From positions 136,733 through 200,732 of the forward strand of contig NW_017802802.1 in assembly GCF_001625305.1 (NCBI RefSeq): a stretch of DNA of 64,000 bases. The letters run 5' to 3'. The translations under genes and the position numbers were made by a program. The notes below the pieces were generated by a model. The model searched no databases and had not been told where the DNA came from. It saw nothing but the letters and a program-made list of their open reading frames with translations. Positions 12,457 to 23,659 of this stretch are shown one piece after another. Numbering within the stretch: the stretch's first letter is position 1; each line of letters starts with the position of its first letter. Source of the DNA: Branchiostoma belcheri (taxonomy: Eukaryota; Chordata; Leptocardii; Amphioxiformes; Branchiostomatidae).

Positions 12457-12927
12457 TAAAGCCCCTGTCACACATTCAAAACCTTCCCCCGACCATCACC
12501 AATCAGGGATGGCCGATTTAAGTTCCGGAGCAGTCTGACCAGATTTCTATACGAATCGACTCAACTTTGAGTTAAATTTTAGTCAACCTTGACCCCCCTC
12601 TCCCTTCTTCCCTTCTTCTTTTCAAGTCAGCAGTGTTCAGGGAGGGGGAGTATTAGCACACCACTGCTGCTACTACCCCCCCTGCCTGAACACTGCTGCC
12701 CTACTCCCGAACACCAGCCAACCAACAACTAACCATGGCTAAATTCGAACCTCCAGAATGTTTTAAACATTTTGAAACATTCTACTGGCGGAGCTGAGCA
12801 GTGGCCGACTACACCGAACAGCAGCCAACACCAGCCTACCTCACTCCCAACCTTCTCCTAACCATGGTTGGAGGGATTCCGGCAGTGTTCAGGAGGTCAT
12901 ATTCGGCTATGTGTGACAGGGACTTTA
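12457..12927. mobile_element. Non-autonomous TIR element (MITE), copy 2
   Basis: The left end TAAAGCCCCTGTCACACAT is mirrored at the right by ATGTGTGACAGGGACTTTA. The family is the same as at 1554-1902, and both interiors carry AACCATGG and the TTTAAACATTTTGAAACATT-like segment. The element is 471 bp and non-coding. Confidence 0.65.
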
Positions 12928-13375
12928 GAAAGGAGCCGTTTTTTAAGTCAAATTTTGGGATAATGTAAAGATTTCATTGTAATATCATAATGCTAGCATA
13001 AAGAACGGTGCAGTGATGCTATTATTCAGTAGCGGCTTTTCTTGGCACTACAACAGAATTTTCCGTTTTTAAAAATCTTTTATCCTGAGCAGGATATGGT
13101 CTTGATATTTAAGTAGCAGATGGCTTTTGATATCAAGAAAAAGTAGTATATGTTTGGGACCCTCGCAGCTTGCTTGCAGCGGCGTTTTTGTTACAACCTT
13201 TTAAAGATGATAAGTCAAGAAAGGAACAAAAGATTTTCATGATATTGGGTATGTCATTACATGTACAGTCAGATACTCAATAATGAAATGCAATCCATGC
13301 AAATTAGGGCTTAGTTTGCATAATTGATGAGAAAATTCTATAATTCCAGTGGTTTACACAGTATAACATGTGTAA

Positions 13376-13381
13376 TTTATT
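13376..13381 (-). promoter_or_regulatory. Candidate poly(A) signal for the lectin gene
   Basis: AATAAA on the minus strand, about 220 bp beyond the lectin stop codon. This is a positional inference only. Confidence 0.3.
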
Positions 13382-13596
13382 GAACTCCAGTTTCTATGTT
13401 TACCGGTTAGCTATACTTTGGAAAGCCGTTGTACAGTAGTCGTCAGAGTTCTGCCTCACTTTTGGACATCCGAGGGGAAAATGAGCAGAATTAACAGGGG
13501 AATGTGGAATGGTTTGTTTTGACATGGTTTGTGACAAAACCATCGGCAGCCTGGCGTGCTAAGTGTGCTGTGTAATATTTACTAGATGGAACGGTT

Positions 13597-15454
13597 TCAG
13601 GAAATGGTACGGTTATAGGAAGTGTGTATACCTGGAGCAGCCTGGCATATGAACGAGACATACAAATATGTACATGGCGCGTCGAACCACATGCCTTCCT
13701 CGTGTGGGGAGTAAAGAACGCAATCTCCGTCGCCCCCATCGTCGTTTGGTTGTGACGGACCCCAGGAATTGTACGTCCCCAGCGCTGAACCGTCCACCCA
13801 CTCAAACCTCCCCTCTTGTCGCTGATCGTGCAGGCCGAACCAGAAGCTCGAGTCCTCTCTCACGGCCCTGTACAGGGAGACCAGAAAGACGTTGGTCTCG
13901 GCGTCTCGGGGCATGGCAAGGGTGCCACCGTCTGCACGGCAGCTCACGGCCGCCTCGCTGAAGTTCTTGCGCGTGTTGAAGGCCTTGTAGCAGACATCAC
14001 GCCACATTGTGTAACCTTTAGGACAAGATACTGAAAAAAAAGAAGTTTTATATAAAGAGGAGGCATGAGAGAGATGGAAGGGAGCACCATCAATGGTCCA
14101 TTAGAATGTCGTACCTCCTTATTATGTATTTATTCACATCATCCAAGTTAAACTGATAGCTGCTATAAGGCACTAAAAATGTAAAGCTGAAGCCCAACTT
14201 GATGCCTTACTTATATCGTGAAGGTGCTGATCCAAGGCGGCGGTTCGGCTTCGTTCCTTGTCCAGGTCACGTTTCAAGGCTTCAAGACTAGTGGACATTT
14301 GGCGCATGTCGTCTTGGTGCCGTTTCAAGACGTCAACAGTGGTGGCCATATCGTCTTGGCGCCGTTTCAAGGTGCTAACAGTAGTGGACATGTTGTATTG
14401 GATGCGTTTCAAGGCGTCAACAGTGGTGGACAGTTGATATATTTCCTGAAACATGCGTCGACGTCAGAATACAACAAACCTTGAGAATACCAATTAGTCA
14501 GAAAAGATATCTCCTCCCGTAGTTAAAATGTATGACAGTCTCCTAAAACAAGATACAGTTGCAGAAAAATTGTTTTCTTTTTAAAACAGATACAAGAGTT
14601 TTACCTCTTTGTTGGTAAACGTCAGAGGGGCGAGTCCCACGGCGACGAGGCTCAGCAGCACGGCGATGCAGGCGGCCAGGCAGCTGCGGTGGGAGCGGTT
14701 GGAGCTACAGAGATCTCGGTTTCCGCTTGTTCCATCCAGATACGTGCGTTCTGTTAGCGGGGTTTGGCTCAAATTATCACAGAGTAATATCACTAAATAA
14801 ACCTAAAACCGTCGCCATGGCATTTATAGCTTTCATTGTCAACCTTTTTCATGTGAAATTAACATTCAAAACTTAGCTGACAGTTATCATTTTTGAATGT
14901 AAATCTGACTTCATTGATATACGTGATAACTTTCATGATATAGCAATATACGTAAGAACGCATATACGTAAGTGAACCGCAGTTCAGGAAAGGTTATTAC
15001 GATTTTGCAAATATCCACTACTGCCATGGTTACATTTCCTAGCTGACGCCCGGCCTGGATATTTGATTTAGTGAAAAAAACGCAAATCACAAATCTACAC
15101 AAATTATACTCATGCAGGATTATTAAACATTTTGTTTGTTTGTTTTGTTGTCTTTTATATTATACGTTTCTTTCCCACAAACTGACCGGCCGGGCGCAGC
15201 TTGGAAATATAACCCTAGCATAAAATGGGCAAGTCATCAAAGCGTCGGATACCTGCAGACGTGTACGCTACATGGTGTTTCACATTCTCGGCTTCTTCGT
15301 ACGTGTGTGAAGACACTTTTTGGTCTTCTCGCAGCTTGTCGGAAGCGTCGTTGCCGTGGCGGATACGTGTCTGATGGACACGAGAGGGTTGGGGCGGCAG
15401 CCCGCTGGTTTGTCCCGAGAGGGGCGACCGGACAGGCTCTGCTTTCTCGTACAT
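13597..15454 (-). CDS. Type II transmembrane C-type lectin with coiled-coil stalk
   Basis: Four exons: 15454-15253, 14792-14605, 14445-14211 and 14030-13597. The junction phases (1, 0, 1) agree, giving 352 residues. Residues 1-100 are a cytoplasmic tail with MYEKAEPV at the start and a related TYEEAENV. Residues 104-125 are a hydrophobic anchor. Residues 131-205 are four 14-residue coiled-coil repeats of the MSTTVSTLKRRQDD type. The C-type lectin domain follows from CPKGYTMWRDVCYKAF. Six Cys fit a long-form domain. QPN and WFD sit at the usual Ca-ligand positions (canonical EPN/QPD and WND), so calcium and sugar binding is plausible but not assured. The last exon also has a CAG|GTATAC donor at 13631, so a further 3' exon is possible. 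Exon 1 is chosen on phase and composition and is the least certain part. Confidence 0.8.
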
Positions 15455-15973
15455 TTGGACCGTGCTGTGCGGGAAACAGGTGAACAGTGCAACTGCCAAC
15501 TTCAAGCTCAAGGTGCATGAATATGGACAATACTCAATGATTAGTCTGAAGGAGTAAGGATAGCGTTGCCCACATTTAGAGCTGGAGGGCCTAGGGATAA
15601 CGAGTGTCGCGACTGGTACTTTGTTTTTCTACAAGCGGCAGACTAAACAGGAAAAGAAAAAAAATTAGTCTAGACCGAAAGGTAAAAACATCCAAAAGTT
15701 TGTACGTGAGAACTCTCACAGTAGTAGACTTATTTCCCTGTTTTTCTAGAGACATTTCAGTCCCTTCATGCCATCTGTGCACACCGACGTTTCCATAAGT
15801 TAGACTGGTGAACGTTTAAGACCGTATAATAGCTCCTAAATGACTCCTAAACATAATTGTGAATTTCTATATGTAGGTGTGCGTGTAATAAATAGAGACC
15901 TTGCTTGTCAAATGCAGAGTCAAATGCAAAATCATTTATTCTTTATTCCGGGTATGAAACAAATAAAACATAC

Positions 15974-16317
15974 ATATTTATTTATTTATGAAGATTTACC
16001 ACACTTGTGGAAGGATTGTCACAACAGGTGATTATCACCTCTTCAAGATGTCAACCCTGAGACCAGACTGTAAGGTTTGAACCGGTTAACCAGGTCCCCT
16101 ACTCTTTTTGATAAGTGTGGTGGGTTCTTTAATGTGTCTGAGGTGTTGATCTCCTAAGCAATCCAGTCCTATCCGAGGGACGTCCGTAACCGAAGCTAGG
16201 TACTCATTTACACCTGTGAGGAAAGTCGTTTAAAGTGCCTTTCCCAATGGTAGGATTCGAACCCCGGACCTCTTGGGTCTGAGCCGAATACTCTACCGTT
16301 ACGCCACACGACCCCAC
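15974..16317 (-). mobile_element. tRNA-derived SINE
   Basis: Read on the minus strand, the head has a pol III A box (TGGCGTAACGG, near 16303-16293) and a perfect B box (GGTTCGAATCC, near 16263-16253). A body follows with GGGAAAGGCACTTTAAACGA. The tail ends CCACAAGTGTGGTAAATCTT and then (ATAA)n. The head does not fold into an intact tRNA and no terminator follows it directly, so it is a SINE and not a tRNA gene. The tail resembles the LINE tail at 21533-21580. Confidence 0.75.
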
Positions 16318-16844
16318 ACATATACAAACAAGGATATACAAGCAACCAAGCAGCAAAGTAAACCATATATGTTGCAGAAGAAAATCTGTCCTTTTAAAAT
16401 CTACTCTTTTATCAATCCTAGACACATGTCGGCAGACCCTGTCTCGTACTGTTTTAGCTCCGTCACACTCGGACGTCACGGGGAAACCCCATCCTAACAC
16501 CTGGCAGCTTACCACGGTGCATACAACAGGGTCATAGGTTATGTGTATACTTGGTGCACCTCAGTCTGTTTGCCACAGTGACATTACAACAACAACGGCA
16601 ACAACAACGATGCACTATACATCGGGACAACATTTTTTTCTATTTACCATGACTTTCAAATTCAGCAACATTTACAATAATAATGTTTTGACTTTACCCT
16701 ACCTCTAAATATGACACATGCTTCGTAAACTCAAAACAGCTCCTACGTTTATGTAGGCTATAATCAGACTACCACCTTCGTATTTATAGGGTTTTATCAA
16801 TCCAAGATTCCAACAGTCGTTCGAAGTTCCTTCAGACATGTGTA

Positions 16845-16850
16845 TTTATT
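16845..16850 (-). promoter_or_regulatory. Poly(A) signal of the caspase gene
   Basis: AATAAA on the minus strand starts about 35 bases after the TAA stop at 16887-16885. The close spacing makes this a good candidate. Confidence 0.5.
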
Positions 16851-16884
16851 TGTACTCGCCATAGTCGTATCTCAGTGTTCTGCC

Positions 16885-19800
16885 TTATTCTGAGGAAAGG
16901 TAGAGATTTTTAGTGAGTGTAGAATGATTGGAAGACACCATTCCGACTTTAGAGTTCATTTGGTCACAGATCATCCCCATCATAGTCATAAGATCAAGTT
17001 TGTGCCCAAACTTTCCAAACACTTCAGTGAGGAAGCGAATGTAGGGCGCTCCGTCACAATTACGCTTTGAAACGAATCCTGACACAGTAGACAAGCCAAG
17101 AAAGATGTCGGCTTCGTGAGACATAAACGAAAACTGTTTGGAATCATGTGTGTCGTTGTCTAGAGCACGGCCCTGAACCGCTTCCCCCTGACAGGCTTGG
17201 ATGAAGAAGAGTTTGGGTTTACCTTAGCTTCAAGACTGGGACACCTTTCGATTTTGACATGTTTCATGAGTTCACAGATGTCGATCCCCACGTCGTTGGA
17301 AGAGAAAACTTTGCTGGAGGTCCCGTGCGACATGATGCAGCAAGCGAAGCAGTCGTAGTTGGAGTGGTCGGCCTGGCCGAGTTCGATGAACACGTCCACC
17401 ATCTTGGCGTGGTCGAGGTTGCTGTGCGATGTCACGTCAAAGTCAAGTTGTTGGAACAGGTTTGTAACTCGAGCTAAAATAAGGAAGAGAACCAAATGTG
17501 TTGATTTCGTGTCATCACTTGTTTACCTATTATATCTCCCTTCCTTTCATCTAAGAAGGGAGATAACCGGAACACATGTAACGTGAAACGTCTGTACTAA
17601 AAAATTAAAAAGCAAGGCGTTTCAGGTGGTTCAGGGTGCACAGTTCAAAAGCATTCAGATTTACAATGTAAAAACAAGAAGCCATAGGCGACAATTCTCC
17701 GTGAAGTATTATATATTGCAACAAAAAGAAGTAGCCATTGGCGACAATTCTCTGTGAAGTGTGATAAATCGAACAAAGAAAAATTGTTTAAACGCGCGTC
17801 GGCTCAGTCATCTTAAGACGCAACAACCAATCAGAGATGCGAAATGCCGACACGTGACGCGGGATTTGCATACAGTCTAAACAACGGGAAGGGCGCGCGA
17901 TGCCCGAAATATTTTTGCGTCAATATTCAGCGCCGTGTTTCAAGAGATTAATACCGGGAAACAAATTCTTTTCTTGTTTTGAACGCATAAACATGCATTT
18001 ACGCTAATCTAGTATGATTCAGGGTTACTTTTTTTTTACCTGCCATGGCCAGGTTATCTAAAGATGTGTGTATTGTGTGTACAATCTACAGAAAGAGAAA
18101 TGTACATCAGGTCCGATCATCCGATTTTCACGTTTCGGTTTTTTGGACTCGGTTCATGAACGTATTTTGGTTTGGCTCCTGGAATGTGCGAAAAAAATGA
18201 CTCCCGGGACTGTCTACAGGGAACACTCGCACATTCGCGGTGTATCAGGACAGCGCGACTGGTCGGCATTAGCGCAGTCCCTGTAATTAGTAACAGTTGC
18301 ACATCAATCCGGCCGAAAGCATGATTGTGTAACACAGGCTACTTCTTCATATTATGCATATACCGGCTCATACTACACGACGCCTTTACAACTAGCAAAT
18401 CATAAAATTACCCGATCTACTAGTACTGTATGTGCGGTTTACCAGCCCCAGACCACATCCGACCACGAGGCAGAACACATTGATGGGTTGCTCAAAAATA
18501 TTGTCCATGTTTACAAAGAGCTGCTCCACTAACACTATGGAGCGGCCCAACCCAAAAATATTGGCCATGTGTCATTGCTAGGACGACCGGCCAGTTGCTA
18601 CGTGACTAAATACACGCCGCCACTAGGTCGCCACACCCGACCAGTTTGAAATCGATAGGATTACGTCATCGGTATTAACATTTCCTAATGTTGACCTCTG
18701 ACCACCCCACATTTCCGTCCCCATCAGCCCCGCCGCGACTTACTACCGGTGACATAAACGGACGACAACATTTCAACGACATGGGGATGTTTCGAAAATA
18801 AGCATTTACTCCAAAATCAAAACAGCTACGGTAAAAATAAAAAGACGTGCATCATCCCGGACATAATGCCACACCACATGCGAAATTACACAAAAATGCG
18901 ACGTACGGAAGAATGCGTTTTGGCTGCGAACATCTTCCAAAAAACTTGGCATCTCTTAACCATGGGCAAAAACATCTGGAACCACTTATCAAGACCACCC
19001 CGTATCTGCATGAAGTTCCACCCCCCCCCCACTGCTATTCCAAACAACGCGTTTTTCTGGACCATTCCAATTCGCCTCGTAATTGTAGGGGTGCGTCTGC
19101 AGTATTACATTGACCGCGAAAGCTGCAACGGCAAAAATACACATTCGTGCATCAACACGGGCATGCCCGCATACGGCACATAAAATTGCGTGCCGATTAC
19201 ACAAAGAGAACCCAGTGTTTTGACTGCGAACACGAAAAATCAGCCGATCACAACACTCCGTCCGGAGGTCCTGACCTCCTTCACGGAGTAACAATGGGAA
19301 AATGTAGGTGCTCCGACGCATTTGAATGGAGCTACCTGAATGTCGCCTAAAATGCACTAAAATGAAAACATATAAGACAAACAGCCATGGTGATTATCAC
19401 ATTTGAGAAGCGGCCAACTATGTACTAGTATATTGGTAAGATATAAGTAAGTTCTAGTTACATATAGTCTTTGAAGAATACCTGTATCTGCCTCGGCGCC
19501 AACCCTCTCCTGTAGCCGTAAGAATTTGGTGTTGTTGATGATGACGGCCAGTCCTCGCGGTTTGTGACTCATATTGTACGACTTGGAGCGCATGTGATCC
19601 TTTGGTGAGACCTGAGATTGCCTTTTTCTGTACAGTTGGTTTCGTAGACGTTCGTTCTCGCTCTCGAGGGCTCGCACCGCGTCGTCCGGGCTGAGGCCTT
19701 GCCTCCGCTCCAGCTCGTCTACTCTTGCCTGGAGTTCCTCCTTCTCAAGTGTGACGTCGTCGAGTTTTTGAGTAAGAGCTAGGACTCTTTCTCGCATCAT

Positions 19801-20439
19801 TGTCAGCTTCTCTTCGGTGTGGGTCAACATCCTGTTCAGCACAGCTGCCTCGGGTGACAGGGGCTCCACTTGGAGAGGGATCTCAACTTCTTCGTCGTCA
19901 TGGAGTCGCCGGTATTTCAGGATATGTCCTCTCTGGGCCAAGACTTTTTTCACAGCTACAAAGTTGGTGTACCGTGCAGAAAACAAAGGTTACAGATATG
20001 GTGGCATTAGAATATAAGAAATAATAAGGTCTAGAACTCTATCGTAGATATTGCATTGAAAGAATGGTCTATAGAAAGCACGGTAGTCCCAGCATCACTT
20101 TTGTAATGATACGTCTTGAAAATAAAGATATGAAATTGATTGTTTACCGTGACATTCTATGTGCACGTCACAGTGCTAAATGCACACCAGGAATTTAAGT
20201 TAGCAATACTTACTCGATTCTTCCACGAACTCTATCAGTGCCGTTCCTTCTTCTGGCCTTAGCACGAAAGCTATTTTACCACCACCGATGAGGGAGGTGG
20301 TAAAATACATGTACAGCCGCAGCGTGAGGTCCGTATTTTCATGTTCGTTTTCGGGAAGACCTCTGACGACGACACACGACTCGGGACGTCTAACTATGGC
20401 GGCCATGTTGTTCTGACGACGTGGACGCACCCCCGGCAT
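16885..20439 (-). CDS. RRM-like / coiled-coil / caspase fusion, one-base frameshift
   Basis: Three exons: 20439-20214, 19955-19482 and 17473-16885. Both junctions are phase-consistent (A|CT and G|CT codons). Residues 20-107 form an RRM-like domain of the PARP10/14 or NMI/IFI35 type, with CVVVRGLPE, GGGKIAFV, GTALIEF and VEIPLQVEP as its strands. Residues 110-198 are a charged coiled coil. From about 205 comes a caspase: KPRGLAVIINNTKF, substrate-pocket Arg in LQERVGAEAD, catalytic His in CIMSHG, catalytic Cys in KLFFIQACQG, then the small subunit with FVSKRN and STLTKNLYLSS. The exons total 1289 bases, one short of a multiple of three. The break falls at about 17221-17226, between the His and Cys motifs, and may be a true deletion or an assembly error. 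With it, the product ends before the catalytic Cys. The domain order is not one I know from vertebrate caspases. Confidence 0.85.
17221..17226 (-). other. Apparent one-base deletion in the caspase exon
   Basis: Upstream of this point the frame gives ...CPSLEAK. Downstream, the catalytic-Cys frame KPKLFFIQACQG begins one base out of step. No GT-AG intron can bridge the gap. Both flanking frames are well conserved, which favours a recent lesion or a sequencing error over old decay. Confidence 0.75.
17668..17775. repeat. Two direct copies of a roughly 60-bp unit
   Basis: AAGCCATAGGCGACAATTCTC and AGCCATTGGCGACAATTCTC, each followed by a similar GTGAAGT..AT-rich stretch, lie about 60 bp apart inside the caspase intron. 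The repeat is non-coding. Confidence 0.5.
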
Positions 20440-21277
20440 TTCGACGTCACCGTCGTAGCAGTGCGACTTGACAATAAAAAAAATATGAGGAAGCTGTCTT
20501 TCTGAGCTACCTGTTACTGTTGTAGTCTCCTAACACGGTGTCGTTTTGGTCCACGCGGTGAGAAAACGTTTGACTACATACATGTAACGTTACATGTACC
20601 CTCCCTAGACAAACATATCAAGTCGGCAGCAAGGACAATGGTAACGCCTCCATGAACTTTAACCTGTCTCAAAGTACTTTTTGTATTGTTTCATTCAAGC
20701 AGAAAGCTAGAGTAATTGATAGTGTATTCGTGCGAGGGGAGAGATCAGGTTTTATTTGAATATTGTTTCTCTTCATGGCGTTGTTTTATAGCTACGTTTT
20801 GACTTTACTAGCAGTAACGCCGCTGGAAAATATCTGACGATAGTGGAACCACACAACATATGTACGTGACCATACTGTTGGACCAAACATGACGGGCTAG
20901 ATGACGGGCATGTTCTGACATGTTTGTACTTATGAAGGGTAAAGTATGAGGCAAATACAATTGCGTTGCACATATGTACTAAGACATTGTAAGGCGTAGG
21001 TCTTATTTAAACAATCGAATGGAAGACTTGCAAACAGAACTGGGTAAGTATATCTCACGTATCGTTTCTTTTGTGCAAGAGAAGGTGATCAGAATATGCC
21101 TTTCATTCGTATAACAAAATTACCAACAACGAAAAGGTCAACCCTTGAAGAAAAGGCATGTTGGTCAAAGTATAATTTTACCAATCCCAGACAAATCTTG
21201 TTATCGAATTTTGAACATGCGTCACAGGTAAGGTTGACGTCATGGGGAACCCCCATCGTCACACCTTAGCTGGCTAA

Positions 21278-22503
21278 AGCTAAGGTCCCAATTGGGAAAA
21301 GGGGCCCTGGCGGGTAGCTCCCGGGCTGTTTTTTACCACTTCCTGGCGGGACCCCGACGTGGCCCCGCGGGGCACCCTGCGGCTACCGGGCTATTTTTGG
21401 CCCGTCGGGGCCCCGATAAGAATTTAATTCTGAGTTAAATTCTACCCGGGCCCCGCTGACAAAAAGACGCCGTGACCTCATCGTGAGAACACCGAGAGGT
21501 ACCCCTCCGGTTGCCGGCATTCCACCGGGACACATTTTATTTATTTATTTATTTATTCAAGCTTTGCCACAAGTGGAAGGGAAGGGAGAAACAGGTGGAG
21601 ACCACCTTTACAGACTCCCTCCCCAAAGACATAAATGACATTGCAATCAATCATAGTTAAAACTAATTAAACATATTGCACAACATCGTAAGTAGACAAT
21701 AATAACAATATATATAATTGCACAATTACATAATACATGTAGCTAGATCTCTGCACATGTACATCCGGCCGTGGAGGTGCCCCATGTCTACCGTGGCCTT
21801 ATTGCCAGACATGTGGCACACCGACAAGCAGACGTCCACGTGCAGAGATTGTCAGTAACAAAATGATCATTAAATCTCTTGGTCAGCGATTTGACAAGAC
21901 CCCGTTTGAATGTTAAAAGCTCGGACTGCCCCGAAGCGACAGCCCCCATGTCCCGGACTCTGACTTCCAGTCTGTTCCACTCAGCCACCAAGCGAGGGAT
22001 GTAGGAAGTAGCGAATGTTGATGTTTTGCAGCGAACTGGCATTAGCATATGAGACCTACTACCTCTTGTTGGCCGTGATGAAAATGAAACATAATTGTGC
22101 ATGTCTAAATCGTACACATTAGCCGTGGACTTAACATACAACATGATGTCAGCGATCTCTCTCCTATATTTCTTACGTCATAGACCAGATGAACGGAATA
22201 AAGGTGTGTACTTCGTAAACCCGGGTAAAATGTGTGACCTCACAGATCAAATGATCACAACAAATACGTGAGTTCTGCATTACGTATAGGTCAATGCAAG
22301 ACATCGTCAGAGAATCTGCTGGGTACCTGCCGGGTGCCTGCCGGATACCGACCAAAGAGGGTGACAAAATTTCTAACAAAATGCTACTGAAGGAAACTTT
22401 TAATTGTGACCACGACAGCCGATGCCCGCTCGACTCCTGAACCCGGCCGGGGCCAGCCGGGGCTACATCCCCGACGGGCACCGGCGTAATTGGGACCTTA
22501 GCT
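21278..22503. mobile_element. Inverted-repeat-bounded element containing a LINE fragment
   Basis: The ends AGCTAAGGTCCCAATT (21278-21293) and AATTGGGACCTTAGCT (22488-22503) are perfect 16-bp inverted repeats. The left end also forms a hairpin with ACCTTAGCT at 21262-21270. Just inside both ends lie GC-rich blocks built from CCCCG, GGCCCC and CCGGG. The middle holds a minus-strand LINE 3' piece. No transposase is visible, so the element is non-autonomous or composite. Confidence 0.6.
21533..22180 (-). pseudogene. 5'-truncated non-LTR retrotransposon (CR1-like LINE), 3' end
   Basis: The minus-strand ORF 22144-21788 carries the typical C-terminal end of LINE ORF2, after the reverse transcriptase: SYIPRLVAEWNRLEVRVRDM, then LLTFKRGLVKSLT. 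An in-frame stop lies just upstream near 22175. The 3' UTR runs left and ends GCTTGAATAAATAAATAAA at 21533-21560. No RT catalytic motif remains, so it cannot move itself. The CR1-like placement rests on the C-terminal style and the short-repeat tail. Confidence 0.65.
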
Positions 22504-22733
22504 TAAGCAGGTGTCGTCGGCGGAATGTACTCGTACTGCACCTGCGCGAAACCCGTGATGGCCCGTGATGTGTTGTGGATAGCGCTTTGGCAGCGCTCAG
22601 CATGTTCTGTCGGAAAAGATGGCGTCTGCCACGGGCAAAAATATTTCCCAAACATCCAACAAAACCCGTGACAGATCCAGGTTTCGCGTAGGCGTAGTTC
22701 GTTCTGCCGACGCGCTAGCTGGCTGTGTATACT
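22504..22733. mobile_element. TIR element (MITE), family B copy 2
   Basis: The left end has GTCGTCGGCGGAATGTACTC and ACCTGCGCGAAACCC. The right end, reversed, has GCGCGTCGGCAGAACGAACT and ACGCGAAACCTGG. These match the copy at 4183-4417. It directly abuts the right terminus of the LINE-bearing element. Confidence 0.6.
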
Positions 22734-23659
22734 AATGAGGGGCCGGTTTACAATTGGTGTCCTACGTATACACAAACATCTAGAGTATCTAGAGACTCAT
22801 GGCTGTATATAAAAATTCCTGTGATGAATTACTAGGAGGTAAAAAAAAGCTTTTCCTGTTTCCACCGAGGAACAAAGTGCAATTTTCTAATTATTTCCGG
22901 ATCTATCGCAATACTATAAAAATGCCCCTGCCCCTTAGACGTCGCCAAAAAAAACCCTCCCCGAAAGTAGTTTGGTCGATGGTTTTACCTCCATGCTTTA
23001 ATTCTTATAGTGGACAACAGCAGTTAGTAATAGACGATACCACGCTAAATAAAACGCGGAGTGTCGAGTTATTTTACTGTATTACCTACAAATATACTTC
23101 TAAAATGTCCCAAATCACCCAATGTTTCTAGAATGGGACCTCAATAACTATAAACCACATACAAAGGATCGTGAGTTATAGGTGCGAACTGACAAATGCA
23201 ATCAAAAACAGATTCTATGGGCACTGCTTGCCCGCATTTAAAAAAGTTAACCCCGACGTATTAACGCACACGGCTGACATAATCTGCACGTAGATTCATT
23301 CGGGGGCAGGGGACGATCAAATTGGCCACCAGCGACTCACAACTTTAATACCAGTTGCCCCCATTTGGGTAGCATATTCATACTGTCTTGCCAATTTGAT
23401 ACTGGAATTGCACTGAAATTTGCATAATCTACGATGGCAAGGCAGTATTTATTGGCTAATGGACATTCCTCTGGTCAATGGATACTGCATGATCTGCTTG
23501 GAGATTACAATTTGCAGACACCAAAGATTACATTTGCAGTCACCTGCTTGTACTGATGATGCACCCCACATCATCCTTACTGCTCGACAGCGCCTCCATA
23601 CGACCGACTGGTGCAATGCAGAATCCTCAGTTACTACGGCAGCGTGCGTGACGTTAATT

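Larger units (their letters stand above)
8285..13596. other. Intergenic, no gene recognised
   Basis: The first part includes the 3' UTR of the sulfotransferase, with a candidate AATAAA at 8826-8831. After that there is a Harbinger-like remnant (9575-9705), a degenerate tandem array (10050-11110) and a TIR element (12457-12927). The longest ORFs are under 90 codons, overlap on both strands and show no motif. A candidate polyadenylation signal for the lectin gene, AATAAA on the minus strand, lies at 13376-13381. Confidence 0.6.

Noticed and set aside
15136..15483. 115-codon plus-strand ORF
   Set aside because: It is antisense to the first exon of the lectin gene and has no motif.
16248..16317. 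tRNA-like sequence with perfect B box on the minus strand
   Set aside because: The acceptor stem does not pair and the sequence runs on into a SINE body and an ATAA tail. It is a SINE head, not a tRNA gene.
18989..19357. 122-codon minus-strand ORF inside the caspase intron
   Set aside because: It lies between two proven exons, is low in domain signal and overlaps plus-strand ORFs. The caspase splice phase works without it.
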